Positions 7,842 to 16,728 are shown, counted from the first letter of the stretch. The stretch is 64,000 nt of DNA from Thalassovita mediterranea (GCA_019448215.1 CP080408.1:1426001-1490000); one strand, 5' to 3'. Notes: generated by a model from the sequence alone, not told the origin. A program made the numbers and translations.

Positions 7842-8657
7842 ATGGCTGACGACTGGAATATGCCGGAAGGCAATCTGATGAAGGGCAAGCGCGGCATCGT
7901 GATGGGTGTCGCCAACCAGAACTCCATTGCCTGGGGTATCTCCAAGCAGCTGGCTGCGCAGGGCGCCGAGATTGCCTTTACCTATCAGGGCGAAAGCCTT
8001 GAGCGCCGGGTTCGCCCGCTGGTCGAGTCGATCGGCATGGACACGATGATCCCGGCTGATGTCACCGACGATGCAAGCATGGACGCCGCCTTCGCGCAGG
8101 TGAAGGAGAGGTGGGGCAAGATCGACTTCCTCGTCCACTCCATCGCCTTTGCAGGCAAGGATGAACTCCAGGGCTCCATGGTCGCCAATACGACGCGGGA
8201 AGGCTTCCGCCGGGCGATGGACATCTCGGTCTACAGCTTCATCGATTGCGCCCGCCGCGCGTCGGCAATCATGCCGGATGGCGGCTCGATCATCTGTATG
8301 ACCTATCTCGGCGCTGAGCGCGTCGTACCGTCCTACAATGTCATGGGCGTTGCCAAGGCGGCGCTGGAAGCCTCGACGCGCTATGCTGCGCGCGATCTTG
8401 GCCCTCAGGGCATCCGTGTGAACGCGATCTCGGCTGGTGCGATGCGCACGCTGTCATTGGCAGGCATCAAGGGCGGCAAATCCCTCATGGGGACCGGCCG
8501 CGACATGTCTCTGCTCAAGGAAGACACGCGCATGGAAGGCGTCGCAGGCGCGGCGCTCTACCTCCTCTCCGACATTGGCCATTCGGTGGCTGGTGAAGTG
8601 CTGCATGTCGATGCGGGCTTCCATGTGGTCGGCGTGCCGGACATGGGTGAGGACTAG
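7842..8657 (+). CDS. fabI: Enoyl-ACP reductase (NADH), FabI type
   Basis: 271 residues, SDR fold. The divergent FabI nucleotide loop GVANQNSIAWGI is at 22-33 and the catalytic triad is Y155 (TYLGAE), Y165 and K172 in SYNVMGVAKAAL, matching Y146/Y156/K163 of E. coli FabI. It completes each fatty-acid elongation cycle and is the classic triclosan target. CAGGGAG precedes the ATG at 7842. Likely co-transcribed with fabA. A structured repeat begins 7 bp after the stop and may act as terminator. Confidence 0.95.
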   Translation: MADDWNMPEGNLMKGKRGIVMGVANQNSIAWGISKQLAAQGAEIAFTYQGESLERRVRPLVESIGMDTMIPADVTDDASMDAAFAQVKERWGKIDFLVHSIAFAGKDELQGSMVANTTREGFRRAMDISVYSFIDCARRASAIMPDGGSIICMTYLGAERVVPSYNVMGVAKAALEASTRYAARDLGPQGIRVNAISAGAMRTLSLAGIKGGKSLMGTGRDMSLLKEDTRMEGVAGAALYLLSDIGHSVAGEVLHVDAGFHVVGVPDMGED

Positions 8658-8663
8658 GGCTCC

Positions 8664-8757
8664 AAGGCCCCACCCCGACCCTCCCCTGAAGGGGAGGGAG
8701 AGGTACGTGCCATGATTGCAGCCTGCGCCCCCTCCCCACCGGGTCGGGGTGGGGCTT
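8664..8757. repeat. Intergenic palindromic repeat element
   Basis: Outer arms GCCCCACCCCGACCC (8667-8681) and GGGTCGGGGTGGGGC (8741-8755) are a perfect 15-bp inverted repeat. Inside is a second hairpin CCTCCCC-TGAA-GGGGAGG (8680-8697). This nested stem-loop architecture is that of the small structured repeats scattered through alphaproteobacterial intergenic DNA. It occupies part of the 310-bp gene-free stretch 8658-8967; in the remainder of that stretch (8758-8967) I see no gene or clear signal. Confidence 0.8.
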
Positions 8758-8967
8758 GCTTTCCTCTGAAATTCACGCAAACTCACCGCTCCAATGGAGT
8801 GTTGATGACACGCAACCAGTCTGAGTCCCGCTAGAGGGCCTGCCGCTAAAGCGCCAGTAATGGCGAGGCAGGCAGACAAGCGAAAGCCGGTTTCTCCTTC
8901 GAGAGGCCGAACTCTTGTCATGCGCGCTTGCCGTGGCGCAGTGCGCATCCTCCGGACCAAAGACACA

Positions 8968-9222
8968 ATGGACATCTCACGCGCCGAACAGCGCATCCTG
9001 CACCTGCTCGCACAGGGCGGGCGCATCGAACTTATCAAGGACAACAAGAAACTGGCCAAGCTGAACTGCTATTCGCGGGACGGATGGCAGTTTCCCGGGC
9101 TTGATGAGCATCTCTTTCGCAAGCTCAAGAAGAAGCGCGCCATCGCTTCCAAAGGCGGCGCACCTTACCGCATCACGCGGCGTGGGCTGGAACTGGTGCG
9201 ATCTGAGCTAGATAATCGATAG
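8968..9222 (+). CDS. YjhX/TopAI-like protein (UPF0386), topoisomerase I inhibitor family
   Basis: 84 residues matching the YjhX family end to end: N-terminal SRAEQRILHLLAQGGRIELI, central CYSRDGWQF, C-terminal PYRITRRGLELVRSELDNR. E. coli YjhX (TopAI) is a small toxin reported to inhibit DNA topoisomerase I, with the acetyltransferase-like YjhQ as antitoxin. No YjhQ-like gene is adjacent here. The start at 8968 gives the family's usual length (about 85); a longer in-frame start at 8860 would add a basic extension with no counterpart. No strong ribosome-binding site precedes the ATG. Confidence 0.82.
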   Translation: MDISRAEQRILHLLAQGGRIELIKDNKKLAKLNCYSRDGWQFPGLDEHLFRKLKKKRAIASKGGAPYRITRRGLELVRSELDNR

Positions 9223-9313
9223 GCCCAAGACTGGGCCTCGCCCTTCGGCAGGCTTAGGGTGAGGTCCATTCCGGTGTACGAACGTTCGGACCTCATCTTG
9301 ATCTCGTCGAAGG
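9221..9313. repeat. Intergenic hairpin-rich repeat-like segment
   Basis: Contains hairpin AGGCCCA-AGAC-TGGGCCT (9221-9238) and arms TGAGGTCC (9260-9267) and GGACCTCA (9288-9295), flanked by the CCTTCGGCAGGC and TCGTCGAAGGATGA words that recur in alphaproteobacterial intergenic repeats. It lies between the convergent yjhX-like and SDR genes and could also terminate them. Confidence 0.5.
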
Positions 9314-9338
9314 ATGAAGCGGCAAACACCGGGCTGCC

Positions 9339-10241
9339 TCAGCCGGGCGCGATGGCTTCGCGCAGTCTCGCAAAGATGCTGAGGCCGAAGTCGCCTTCAT
9401 AGGCGGCCTTCGGTGTCTTGCGGACCGCTTCGTCAATGGCTTCGGCGTCAGGGCCGATGAGGATGCGCCAGTCATCGGCGCGGACGCCGTCCAGGATGAT
9501 GCGGGCGGCGTCTTCGGCAGACGTGATGGCATTGTCTCGGAATTGTTCGCCGCGCGCCTTGGCGGCCTCATACTCTTCATTGCCGCCGCCGACAGCAGAG
9601 TCGTTGCCAAATTCCCGCAGCGTGTTGAGCGCGATCTGGGTGCCGATATGGCCGGGCATGACGACGCTCGCCTTTACGTGCGGTGCGTTGAGGCGAAGGT
9701 CGGTGATCAGGGCTTCGGTAAAGCCCTTCACGGCGAACTTGGCGGCGGAGTAAGCGGTGTGAGGCGTGTCCGGGCCGATGCTGGCCCAGAAACCATTGAC
9801 CGAGCTCACATTGACGATGTGGGCCTCGTCAGCAGCGACCAGCATGGGCATGAAGGCGCGCGCATTGTTGTAGACGCCGTACCAGCAGACATTGAACGTC
9901 CGCTCCCAGTTCTCGCGCGGGCCGGTCACGAAACTGCCGCCGCCGCCAATGCCTGCATTATTGATCAGAAGATGGATGTGGTCGGTCTCATGCGCGGTGC
10001 GGACATGGTCCGCAAAGGCCTGGACGTCTTCTTCCTTGCCGACATCGGCGCGAAAATGGGTGATGCGGACGCCTTGCGGCGCGAGCGCCTCGGCGGCGCT
10101 TACGGTTTCGGCCATGTCGTCCTCAGAGATGTCGCAGATGGCGATGCTGCACCCGGCCTCGGCGAGCTGTTTTGTCAACTCCCGTCCCATCCCGTTTCCA
10201 CCGCCGGTGACGACTGCGATCTTCCCGCTGAACTCCTTCAT
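9339..10241 (-). CDS. Short-chain dehydrogenase/reductase (classical SDR)
   Basis: 300 residues. Cofactor motif TGGGNGMG at 12-19, NNAG at 94-97, catalytic serine in NVSSVNG near 146-147 and Y164-x3-K168 in YSAAK. Residue D37 after the second strand (CDIS) favours NAD over NADP. The C-terminal extension beyond the core (after about 200) and insert are typical of SDRs acting on hydrophobic or steroid-like alcohols, but the substrate is unknown. The start ATG at 10241 is preceded by GGAGGAGAAGG. Monocistronic, divergent from the next NAD-binding gene. Confidence 0.85.
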   Translation of the reverse strand: MKEFSGKIAVVTGGGNGMGRELTKQLAEAGCSIAICDISEDDMAETVSAAEALAPQGVRITHFRADVGKEEDVQAFADHVRTAHETDHIHLLINNAGIGGGGSFVTGPRENWERTFNVCWYGVYNNARAFMPMLVAADEAHIVNVSSVNGFWASIGPDTPHTAYSAAKFAVKGFTEALITDLRLNAPHVKASVVMPGHIGTQIALNTLREFGNDSAVGGGNEEYEAAKARGEQFRDNAITSAEDAARIILDGVRADDWRILIGPDAEAIDEAVRKTPKAAYEGDFGLSIFARLREAIAPG

Positions 10242-10375
10242 CTGCCTTCTCCTCCATTATGCTTTGCGGACATCCTATGCGCGGTCCGCGATTGCGCCAG
10301 TGTTGACGGCTGGGAAAGCGCTGGAACTTCGTGATTGGGCGCTGGTTGCAAGGGGCAGGAAAAGGAGATCATGCC

Positions 10376-11032
10376 ATGGCAGATATCGTTATTATCGGCG
10401 CAACGGGAGGCGTTGGCAGCCGGCTCATCCCCATGCTGATCCGCCGGGGGCATAGCGTGACCGGCCTCCATCGCAAGGACGAACAGGCCGGTGAGTTGAG
10501 GGATGCGGGCGCGACGCCAGCGCAGGGCGACCTCATGGAGATGAGCGCCGATGATTTTGCCGCCATCATAAAGGGTGCTGACGCGGTGGTCTTCTCGGCA
10601 GGTGCTGCCGGAAGCGGCGCTGATCGTACGAGCATGATTGACGGGCAGGGGCCGGTAAAGCTGATCGAGGCGGCGCGGGCGACAGGCGTGAAGCGAGTCT
10701 ATCTGGTTTCGGTGTTCCCCGACGCTGGGCGCGACCGCGACACGTCAGACGGCTTTGAGCACTATATGCGGGAGAAGAAGAAAGCTGATGCCGCGCTCTC
10801 CGCGAGCGGGCTCGACTATGTCATTGTCCGTCCGGGCACGCTGAAAAGCGAGGATGGCGACGGGCAGGTCGCTGCGGGCCGGGCGCTCACCTATGGCGAT
10901 GTCGCGCGCGGCAATGTTGCCGCCTTTATTGCGGAACTGATCGATACGCCAGAGATCCGGCAGGATATCTTCGAGCTGACCAATGGCGACATGCCAGTCG
11001 ATGCGGCCGTGGCAGCGCTGAAGCGCGACTGA
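10376..11032 (+). CDS. Atypical SDR / NAD(P)-binding oxidoreductase
   Basis: 218 residues of the atypical SDR type: cofactor loop GATGGVGSRL at 8-17, HRKDEQAGEL after strand 2 (a basic residue, suggesting NADPH), and a shortened C-terminus. Relatives include YwnB-like and flavin-reductase-like proteins with unassigned substrates. The start ATG at 10376 is chosen for AAAGGAGATC 6-9 bases upstream; an upstream in-frame start at 10331 lacks a site. It runs parallel to, and 40 bp ahead of, the nitroreductase gene, so the two may form a small redox operon. Confidence 0.82.
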   Translation: MADIVIIGATGGVGSRLIPMLIRRGHSVTGLHRKDEQAGELRDAGATPAQGDLMEMSADDFAAIIKGADAVVFSAGAAGSGADRTSMIDGQGPVKLIEAARATGVKRVYLVSVFPDAGRDRDTSDGFEHYMREKKKADAALSASGLDYVIVRPGTLKSEDGDGQVAAGRALTYGDVARGNVAAFIAELIDTPEIRQDIFELTNGDMPVDAAVAALKRD

Positions 11033-11072
11033 GCATCTTGCCGGTTGAGGCAGGCTCGGCCAGACTTGAGCG

Positions 11073-11753
11073 ATGAAAGCCACACCGGAAACGCATGTCC
11101 CCCTTGAGGGATATAAAGAGCTTACACCTGCAGAGCAGATCGAGAGGGCGCAGGCATTTTACCGCCATCTCAGCACACGACGCTCGGTGCGGGACTTCGC
11201 GTCCACACCGGTTGACCGGGCGGTTATCGAGGCCTGTGTGTCTGCGGCCGGGACTGCGCCGTCCGGGGCCAATCATCAGCCCTGGTATTTCGCTTGCGTC
11301 GGGTCTGTAGAGAAGAAGCGTGAGATCAGGCAGGCTGCAGAAGCAGAAGAGCGCGCCTTCTATGCGGGCAAGGCGGGGGACGAGTGGCTCGATGCGCTCG
11401 CGCCGATAGGGACGGACGCTGAAAAGCCCTACATGGAGACCGCGCCTTGGCTGATCTGTATCTTCGCGCAGCGCAGGGGCGGGGCCGAAGCCGGCGAGGA
11501 CCGCAAGAATTACTACATTCATGAGAGCGTCGGCATCGCGACGGGACTGCTGATTGCCGCGTGTCATGAGGCGGGGCTGGCGACTTTGGTGCACACGCCA
11601 AACCCGATGAGCTTTCTCAACCGCCTATGCGGCCGTCCGGATACGGAGAAACCCTATCTGATCCTGGTGGTGGGGCACCCGGCAGACGGCGCCATGGTGC
11701 CGAAACACGCCCTCAAGAAAAAGGCGTCCGGAGAAATCTGCAGTTTTCTATGA
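11073..11753 (+). CDS. Nitroreductase family protein, iodotyrosine deiodinase (IYD)-like
   Basis: 226 residues, FMN-binding nitroreductase fold: RRSVRDF (36-42) and [11 protein letters not shown] (61-71) form the FMN site. The IYD subgroup signs are the lid elements E93-x3-Y97 (EERAFY) and K118 in EKPYMETAP, matching in order and spacing the Glu, Tyr and Lys that grip the halotyrosine zwitterion in human IYD, followed by [11 protein letters not shown] and [12 protein letters not shown] reductive dehalogenase activity on halotyrosines is therefore a reasonable inference; simple nitroreductase activity is the alternative. It has only a weak ribosome-binding site. Confidence 0.8.
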   Translation: MKATPETHVPLEGYKELTPAEQIERAQAFYRHLSTRRSVRDFASTPVDRAVIEACVSAAGTAPSGANHQPWYFACVGSVEKKREIRQAAEAEERAFYAGKAGDEWLDALAPIGTDAEKPYMETAPWLICIFAQRRGGAEAGEDRKNYYIHESVGIATGLLIAACHEAGLATLVHTPNPMSFLNRLCGRPDTEKPYLILVVGHPADGAMVPKHALKKKASGEICSFL

Positions 11754-11769
11754 GGCCGTATGCGGCCCG

Positions 11770-12630
11770 TCAGGACGATCTGGATGGCTGCACTTCAACG
11801 GTCGGGCCGTGGAAGTGGATATAGACCGTCTGGTTCGGCTGCGGGCCAGCCTTCTCGCCGCGAACGGTCAGGTCGATCTTGCCGCGGATTTGAGGCGGGA
11901 TGCGGCCCATCGCCCAACCTTCTGCCTTGAGGTCGAACGCGTCGGCGCCAGTGCCATGCATCATGGCGAGACCGCTCATCGTCCAGCGGCGTAGCGTTGC
12001 GGGCTGGCGGATGGTCGTACCCGCTTCTAGGCGGAGCGGAACCGGGCGGTCGAAGGTGCCATCCTCGCGCACGAAAAGCTCTGTCAGCCACACGCCGCGC
12101 TCTGTGGTCACGACGCCCATCGCGAAATGGGTGATGCCGTCGCGCAGGATCGCGTCGCGGTGGCTTGGGGAATTCATGAGGCCGGTATGTAGACGCTCAA
12201 CGACGGTGTCCCAGTCGAAATTGCCGGTGATGGAGGCGATGTTCTCGAGCAGCAGGCTGGTCAGTAGCGTGCGGTCTAGCGCGTTGATCCGGTCCTTGGG
12301 CATCGTCTTGTCGAGGCCCTGGTGATTGAAGAAGTCGTTCGCCGCCATGTCGAGGCTGTGCCAGCGCGCGGCGTTGCGAAGTTCGGTCCGGTAAACGAGG
12401 GTCGGAAGACCATGTTCGCGGCGGGTCTGGTTGATACGCTCGGCGAAGCGGGCCTCCAGCTCTTCATCAAAAGAAAAGCCTGACGGGATGGTTTGAAGGC
12501 ATGCCTGACCATTCTGGACGTAGGTTGGCAGGTCGCGAGCTCGCTCAGAAAACGAAATGCGACACTCTGCCTTCGCCTGTGAGGCGAAAACACCCACGAA
12601 AATGGTTAATAAAACAATAATTCCCCTCAT
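11770..12630 (-). CDS. Secreted CAP (SCP/PR1) domain protein, canonical cavity
   Basis: About 286 residues from the ATG at 12630; a GTG at 12666 is a possible longer start inside the udk 3' end. The N-terminus is a signal peptide (MRGIIVLLTIFVGVF then ASQAKA). The CAP domain retains the family cavity residues: the first His in WHSLDMAANDFFNHQG, Glu in ENIAS, and the second His in SPSHRDAIL. Bacterial CAP proteins are secreted, often metal- or lipid-binding, of unproven function. A C-terminal beta-rich extension of about 110 residues follows. Same orientation as udk, nearly overlapping it. Confidence 0.82.
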   Translation of the reverse strand: MRGIIVLLTIFVGVFASQAKAECRISFSERARDLPTYVQNGQACLQTIPSGFSFDEELEARFAERINQTRREHGLPTLVYRTELRNAARWHSLDMAANDFFNHQGLDKTMPKDRINALDRTLLTSLLLENIASITGNFDWDTVVERLHTGLMNSPSHRDAILRDGITHFAMGVVTTERGVWLTELFVREDGTFDRPVPLRLEAGTTIRQPATLRRWTMSGLAMMHGTGADAFDLKAEGWAMGRIPPQIRGKIDLTVRGEKAGPQPNQTVYIHFHGPTVEVQPSRSS

Positions 12631-12655
12631 TTTTGCCACTATACGGCAAAAACGT

Positions 12656-13342
12656 TTATAAGACACCCATTAATTGGAGCCTCGAGACGACTGGGGCCAA
12701 CATTCTGTCGATGGCGTCTTCGCCCGGGTAGACTTTACCATAAGCCGGCAAGCCTTCATCCGCAATAACAAGCTCTGCTTCAAACTTGGCAGGGTGGGTG
12801 AATCTGTAGTGCGCGGCGCGTACGGTCTTGAGGTAATGCTCCAGCACATTCTGCACGGTGCGTTCGCGCTCGACAACGTCGCGGCGGATCCGGCGAGCCA
12901 GTCTGAGGTCATCCGGCGTATCGACATAGATGGACAGATCGATCAGCGGGCGCAGCGCCTTTACTGACAGGGCATGAATGCCTTCGAGGATGATGACGGG
13001 CGCAGGCTCAATGCGTAGCGTCCGGCTCTCATCGCGGTCATGCCGGTCAAAGTCATAGACGGGTTGTTCAATGACCTGCCCGCGCTTCAGTGCACGGATA
13101 TCGTTGACGAGGTGCGCCGTGTCCTTGGAGGACGGGTCATCATAATTGGCCTGTTCAATGATCGCGGCGCGCTGCTCTGGCGTCTCGCAAGGCCCATAGT
13201 GGCGCATTGGCCAATAGTAGCCGTCTTCGTGGAAGATAACCGCACGGCCTGGGCCAAGGCGCTCAATCAGCGCATCAGCGAGCGTGGACTTGCCGGAGCC
13301 AGAACCGCCTGACATGGCAACAAGGAAGGGAGACATCGTCAT
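12656..13342 (-). CDS. udk: Uridine kinase
   Basis: 228 residues. P-loop GGSGSGKS at 12-19, HEDGYYW with the catalytic Asp near 40, NYDDPSSKD (uridine-binding loop), YDFDRHDR and the Walker-B-like VIILEGIHAL. It phosphorylates uridine/cytidine in pyrimidine salvage; phosphoribulokinase-type relatives share the fold, but the NYDDPSS and YDFDRH motifs indicate a uridine kinase. It sits between two secreted CAP-domain genes on the same strand, and its 3' end abuts the downstream CAP gene, suggesting co-transcription. No functional link to the CAP proteins is obvious. Confidence 0.85.
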   Translation of the reverse strand: MTMSPFLVAMSGGSGSGKSTLADALIERLGPGRAVIFHEDGYYWPMRHYGPCETPEQRAAIIEQANYDDPSSKDTAHLVNDIRALKRGQVIEQPVYDFDRHDRDESRTLRIEPAPVIILEGIHALSVKALRPLIDLSIYVDTPDDLRLARRIRRDVVERERTVQNVLEHYLKTVRAAHYRFTHPAKFEAELVIADEGLPAYGKVYPGEDAIDRMLAPVVSRLQLMGVL

Positions 13343-13414
13343 GGCCGCGCTTGTAACCGCATCACGGCGCGAATGGAAACCTGCACCTCGCAGGCATGCT
13401 GTTCTTCAATGAGA

Positions 13415-13447
13415 ACGGGCGCCCTTCCGGTCAGAAAGAGCGCCCGT
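13415..13447 (-). terminator. Hairpin downstream of second CAP gene
   Basis: ACGGGCGC (13415-13422) pairs with GCGCCCGT (13440-13447) across a 17-base loop that itself can form a short stem. It starts 20 bp after the CAP gene stop. The T tract on the minus strand is weak, so termination is inferred. Confidence 0.4.
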
Positions 13448-13467
13448 CCAGTCATTTGATAAGCACG

Positions 13468-14307
13468 CTACTGGCGCGTGACGATCGGTCCCTTGAGGAC
13501 ATAGGTGTCGGCATCGACCTGAACCAGCACGTCGAGATAGCCGGTGTCGGCGCGGTCGATGGCGGCGTCATGCATCCGCATCATCGTGCCGCCAGCGAGG
13601 CGGTTGCCAGCTGCGTCGCTGAGATTCCAGCCTGCCGTACGAAAGTAGTTCTGGTTCACACGCGGCGTGATGTTGGTCGCGCCAGCGACCTGAAGCGGCA
13701 ATGGGCTTTCCAGTTCGCCATCCACCGTGGTCAGCATCTGGACAACGTAGAGGCGGCCATCTGCTTTCGCGATGCCGAGACCGGTGTCGGTGAAGCCGTC
13801 ATGGACGAGGTTCTGGCGGTTGGCGCTGTCGGCTGAGATCGCTTCGAAGATCTCAGCAGGCGAGGCGTTCGCGTCGAGGACGGCGACGTTCGCACCGGTA
13901 GCGCTTGCAAGGACCTGCCGGTCGAGTGCCCGCATACGATAGATGTGGCCCCGGCCTTCAAGGTCGTCATGGCCCGCATAGCCGCGTGCGGCCATATCGA
14001 GGGCGTGGGCCCGTGCAGCGCGGTCGAGCGAGGCGCGCCGGTTGAGTGAGGCAACGCCTGCGCCAGCACGCTGGCTGTTGGTTGCATCGAAAAGGGCGGT
14101 TTCAGACCGGGCCTCAAAATCGCTGTTTACGGCGAGGCAGGATTCGACTTCGGCAACATAGCTGACGAGGCCATCTGCATAGCCGTTTTCGAGCGAGCAG
14201 CCGGTCTGGGCGGTGGCCGGAAGGCCCATGATGGTGCCCGACGCTGCCGCCAAGGCCAGCAGCGAAAGGGCGCGAGGGACGTCATATTTTTGTAACATAA
14301 GTGTCAT
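13468..14307 (-). CDS. Secreted CAP (SCP/PR1) domain protein, degenerate cavity
   Basis: About 279 residues from the ATG at 14307; a TTG at 14334 would add nine residues. A signal peptide ends near ATAQTG. The CAP domain keeps the first cavity histidine region (AHALDMAARGYAGHDD), but the ENIA glutamate position reads GANVAV and the second histidine (usually SPxHRxNIL) is SANRQNLV, so two of the canonical cavity residues are gone. It shares the overall layout, including a C-terminal beta-rich extension, with the CAP protein on the other side of udk, so a diverged duplicate is likely. Confidence 0.75.
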   Translation of the reverse strand: MTLMLQKYDVPRALSLLALAAASGTIMGLPATAQTGCSLENGYADGLVSYVAEVESCLAVNSDFEARSETALFDATNSQRAGAGVASLNRRASLDRAARAHALDMAARGYAGHDDLEGRGHIYRMRALDRQVLASATGANVAVLDANASPAEIFEAISADSANRQNLVHDGFTDTGLGIAKADGRLYVVQMLTTVDGELESPLPLQVAGATNITPRVNQNYFRTAGWNLSDAAGNRLAGGTMMRMHDAAIDRADTGYLDVLVQVDADTYVLKGPIVTRQ

Positions 14308-14434
14308 GAAGCGTTTGTGACAGTTATATGTCAATCAAAAAACGACGATTCTATCGGCGAATATTTCGTCGGTGCACGGACGGACTCTGATTTCGTTCAG
14401 GATTTCCGGCGAGCGCAACTGCAGGAGACGCAAC

Positions 14435-14462
14435 AAAAAAGGCCGCCATCGCTGGCGGCCTT
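14435..14462 (-). terminator. Rho-independent terminator of pnp
   Basis: Perfect stem GGCCGCCA (14441-14448) and TGGCGGCC (14453-14460), loop TCGC, with a six-base A run on the plus strand (T run on the minus strand), about 60 bp after the pnp stop. Confidence 0.85.
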
Positions 14463-14520
14463 CTGAATTGAGGTGGTTTGTGCCGGGTCTGACAGAAGTC
14501 GGACCGCAGGACGGGGCGCC

Positions 14521-16656
14521 TTATTCGGCGTCGCCGCCCTCAGCAGCTTCCTTGTCCTTGCCGGTCTCCTGATCGACGGCTTTCATCGACAGGCGAACCT
14601 TGCCGCGGTCATCGAAGCCCATCAGCTTGACCCAGACCGTGTCGCCTTCCTTGACGAGGTCTTTCGGGTGGCCGATGCGCTCGTCTGCCATCTGCGACAC
14701 GTGGACGAGGCCGTCTTTGGGACCGAAGAAGTTCACGAACGCGCCGAAATCCTTGATGGACACGACTTTGCCTTCGTAGATCTCGCCGGCTTCCGGCTCT
14801 GCCGTCAGCTCGCGGATACGCTTCTTGGCAGCATCGATCGAAGCGCGGTCGAGCGCAGAGATCTGGATCGTGCCATCGTCTTCGACGTTGAGCTTGGCGC
14901 CCGTCGTGTCGACGATATCGCGGATCGTCTTGCCGCCGGAACCGATCACGTCACGGATCTTGTCGACCGGGATATTCACGATTTCCATTTGCGGTGCGTT
15001 CTGGGACAGCTCGCCGCGGGACTCTGCAAGGGCCTTGTTCATCTCACCCAGGATGTGGGCGCGGCCGCCCTTCGCCTGATCGAGCGCGGTCTGCATGATG
15101 TCCTTGGTGATACCAGCAATCTTGATGTCCATCTGAAGCGATGTGACGCCAACTTCGGTACCAGCGACCTTGAAGTCCATGTCGCCGAGGTGGTCTTCGT
15201 CACCAAGGATGTCAGAAAGAACGGCGACGCCGTCATCTTCCTTGATGAGACCCATTGCGATGCCGGACACCGGACGTGCGATTGGCACGCCTGCGTCCAT
15301 CATTGCGAGCGCACAGCCACAAACCGTCGCCATCGAGGACGAGCCGTTGGACTCAGTGATCTCGGAAACGAGGCGGATCGTGTACGGGAACTCTTCAGCC
15401 TTTGGCAGGACGGCTTTCAGCGCGCGCCATGCGAGCTTGCCGTGACCGATTTCGCGGCGGCCTGCACCGCCCATGCGGCCCGTCTCACCGACCGAATAAG
15501 GCGGGAAGTTGTAGTGCAGCATGAACTTTTCTTTGTGCGTACCGCCCAGGCCGTCGATGAATTGCTCATCGTCGGAGGTGCCGAGCGTCGCGACACAGAT
15601 CGCCTGCGTTTCACCGCGGGTGAAGAGCGAGGAACCGTGCGTGCGTGGCAGGAAGCCAGCTTCGGCAACGATCGGGCGAACCTGATCGAGCGAACGGCCA
15701 TCGATGCGCTTGCCGGTCTTGATGATGTCGCCGCGAACCACGGAGGCTTCGGCTTTCTTGAAGGCAGACTTGAACACCTGGGCGCTCATGCCGTCTGGCT
15801 TCTCTTCGGTTGCAACGAGGGCTTCGGCAGCCTTTTCGCGGGCAGCGCCAACAGCAGCCTGACGCTCAAGCTTCTCAGTGATCTGATAAGCCTTGGAGAG
15901 GTCTGCGCCGACGAGGTCCTGGATCTGCTTCAGCTCGCCCGAAAGGTCTTCACCTTCAAACTCGAACGGGTCCTTGGCAGCTTTTTCAGCCAGCTTGATG
16001 ATCGCTTCGATCACCGGCTGCATGGCGTCATGGCCAGCCATGACAGCGCCGAGCATCACATCTTCAGGAAGCTCTTTTGCTTCGGATTCAACCATCATCA
16101 CGGCGTCATTGGTGCCAGCGACGACGAGGTCGAGATCGGATTCCGCAAGGTCATCAACGGTTGGGTTGATGAGGTATTCGCCATCCTTGTAGCCGACGCG
16201 TGCTGCGCCGATCGGGCCCATGAACGGCGCACCGGACAGGACCAGGGCAGCCGAGGCGCCAATCATGCCAACGATATCCGGATCGTTTTCCATGTCGTAG
16301 GAGATCGCCGTCAGGACGACCTGGACTTCGTTCTTGAAGCCATCGACGAAAAGCGGACGGATTGGGCGGTCGATGAGACGCGAAGTCAGCGTTTCTTTCT
16401 CGGTCGGACGGCCCTCACGCTTGAAGAAGCCGCCTGGGATGCGGCCTGAAGCGTAGTATTTTTCCATGTAGTTGACCGTGAGCGGGAAGAAGTCCTGCCC
16501 CGGCTTGGCCTCTTTGGCGAAGGTCGCGGTCGCGAGGACCGTCGTGTCGCCATATGTGACGAGGACGGCCCCGTCAGCCTGACGAGCGACACGGCCCGTC
16601 TCGATCGTCAACGTGCGGCCGGCCCATTCCAGCGACACGGTTTGCTTATCAAACAT
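14521..16656 (-). CDS. pnp: Polynucleotide phosphorylase
   Basis: 711 residues with the full domain order: RNase PH domain 1 (about 10-145), helical linker, RNase PH domain 2 (about 320-550) with the catalytic [11 protein letters not shown] region and the [19 protein letters not shown] segment, then a KH domain ([12 protein letters not shown] near 560) and an S1 domain ([14 protein letters not shown] near 630), ending in an acidic tail. It degrades RNA 3'-5' with phosphate and is the core of the degradosome. It follows rpsO with a terminator/attenuator hairpin between them, the classic rpsO-pnp arrangement. Confidence 0.98.
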   Translation of the reverse strand: MFDKQTVSLEWAGRTLTIETGRVARQADGAVLVTYGDTTVLATATFAKEAKPGQDFFPLTVNYMEKYYASGRIPGGFFKREGRPTEKETLTSRLIDRPIRPLFVDGFKNEVQVVLTAISYDMENDPDIVGMIGASAALVLSGAPFMGPIGAARVGYKDGEYLINPTVDDLAESDLDLVVAGTNDAVMMVESEAKELPEDVMLGAVMAGHDAMQPVIEAIIKLAEKAAKDPFEFEGEDLSGELKQIQDLVGADLSKAYQITEKLERQAAVGAAREKAAEALVATEEKPDGMSAQVFKSAFKKAEASVVRGDIIKTGKRIDGRSLDQVRPIVAEAGFLPRTHGSSLFTRGETQAICVATLGTSDDEQFIDGLGGTHKEKFMLHYNFPPYSVGETGRMGGAGRREIGHGKLAWRALKAVLPKAEEFPYTIRLVSEITESNGSSSMATVCGCALAMMDAGVPIARPVSGIAMGLIKEDDGVAVLSDILGDEDHLGDMDFKVAGTEVGVTSLQMDIKIAGITKDIMQTALDQAKGGRAHILGEMNKALAESRGELSQNAPQMEIVNIPVDKIRDVIGSGGKTIRDIVDTTGAKLNVEDDGTIQISALDRASIDAAKKRIRELTAEPEAGEIYEGKVVSIKDFGAFVNFFGPKDGLVHVSQMADERIGHPKDLVKEGDTVWVKLMGFDDRGKVRLSMKAVDQETGKDKEAAEGGDAE

Positions 16657-16678
16657 GCGTTTTCTTTCTCTTCATGCG

Positions 16679-16712
16679 AAAAGCCCGCCCGGACCCCATG
16701 TCCTGGCGGGCT
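16679..16712 (-). terminator. rpsO-pnp intergenic hairpin (terminator/processing site)
   Basis: Stem AGCCCGCC (16682-16689) with GGCGGGCT (16705-16712), extended inside by GGAC/GTCC around loop CCCAT. On the minus strand it is followed by four T. It sits in the 72 bp between rpsO and pnp, where many bacteria have a partial terminator that is also an RNase III processing site controlling pnp; the processing role is inference. Confidence 0.7.
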
Positions 16713-16728
16713 ATTTGTGAGCCAGTGC

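Noticed and set aside
14473..16449. 658-codon plus-strand ORF across pnp
   Set aside because: A shadow of the high-GC pnp gene; no recognisable domain and no ribosome-binding site.
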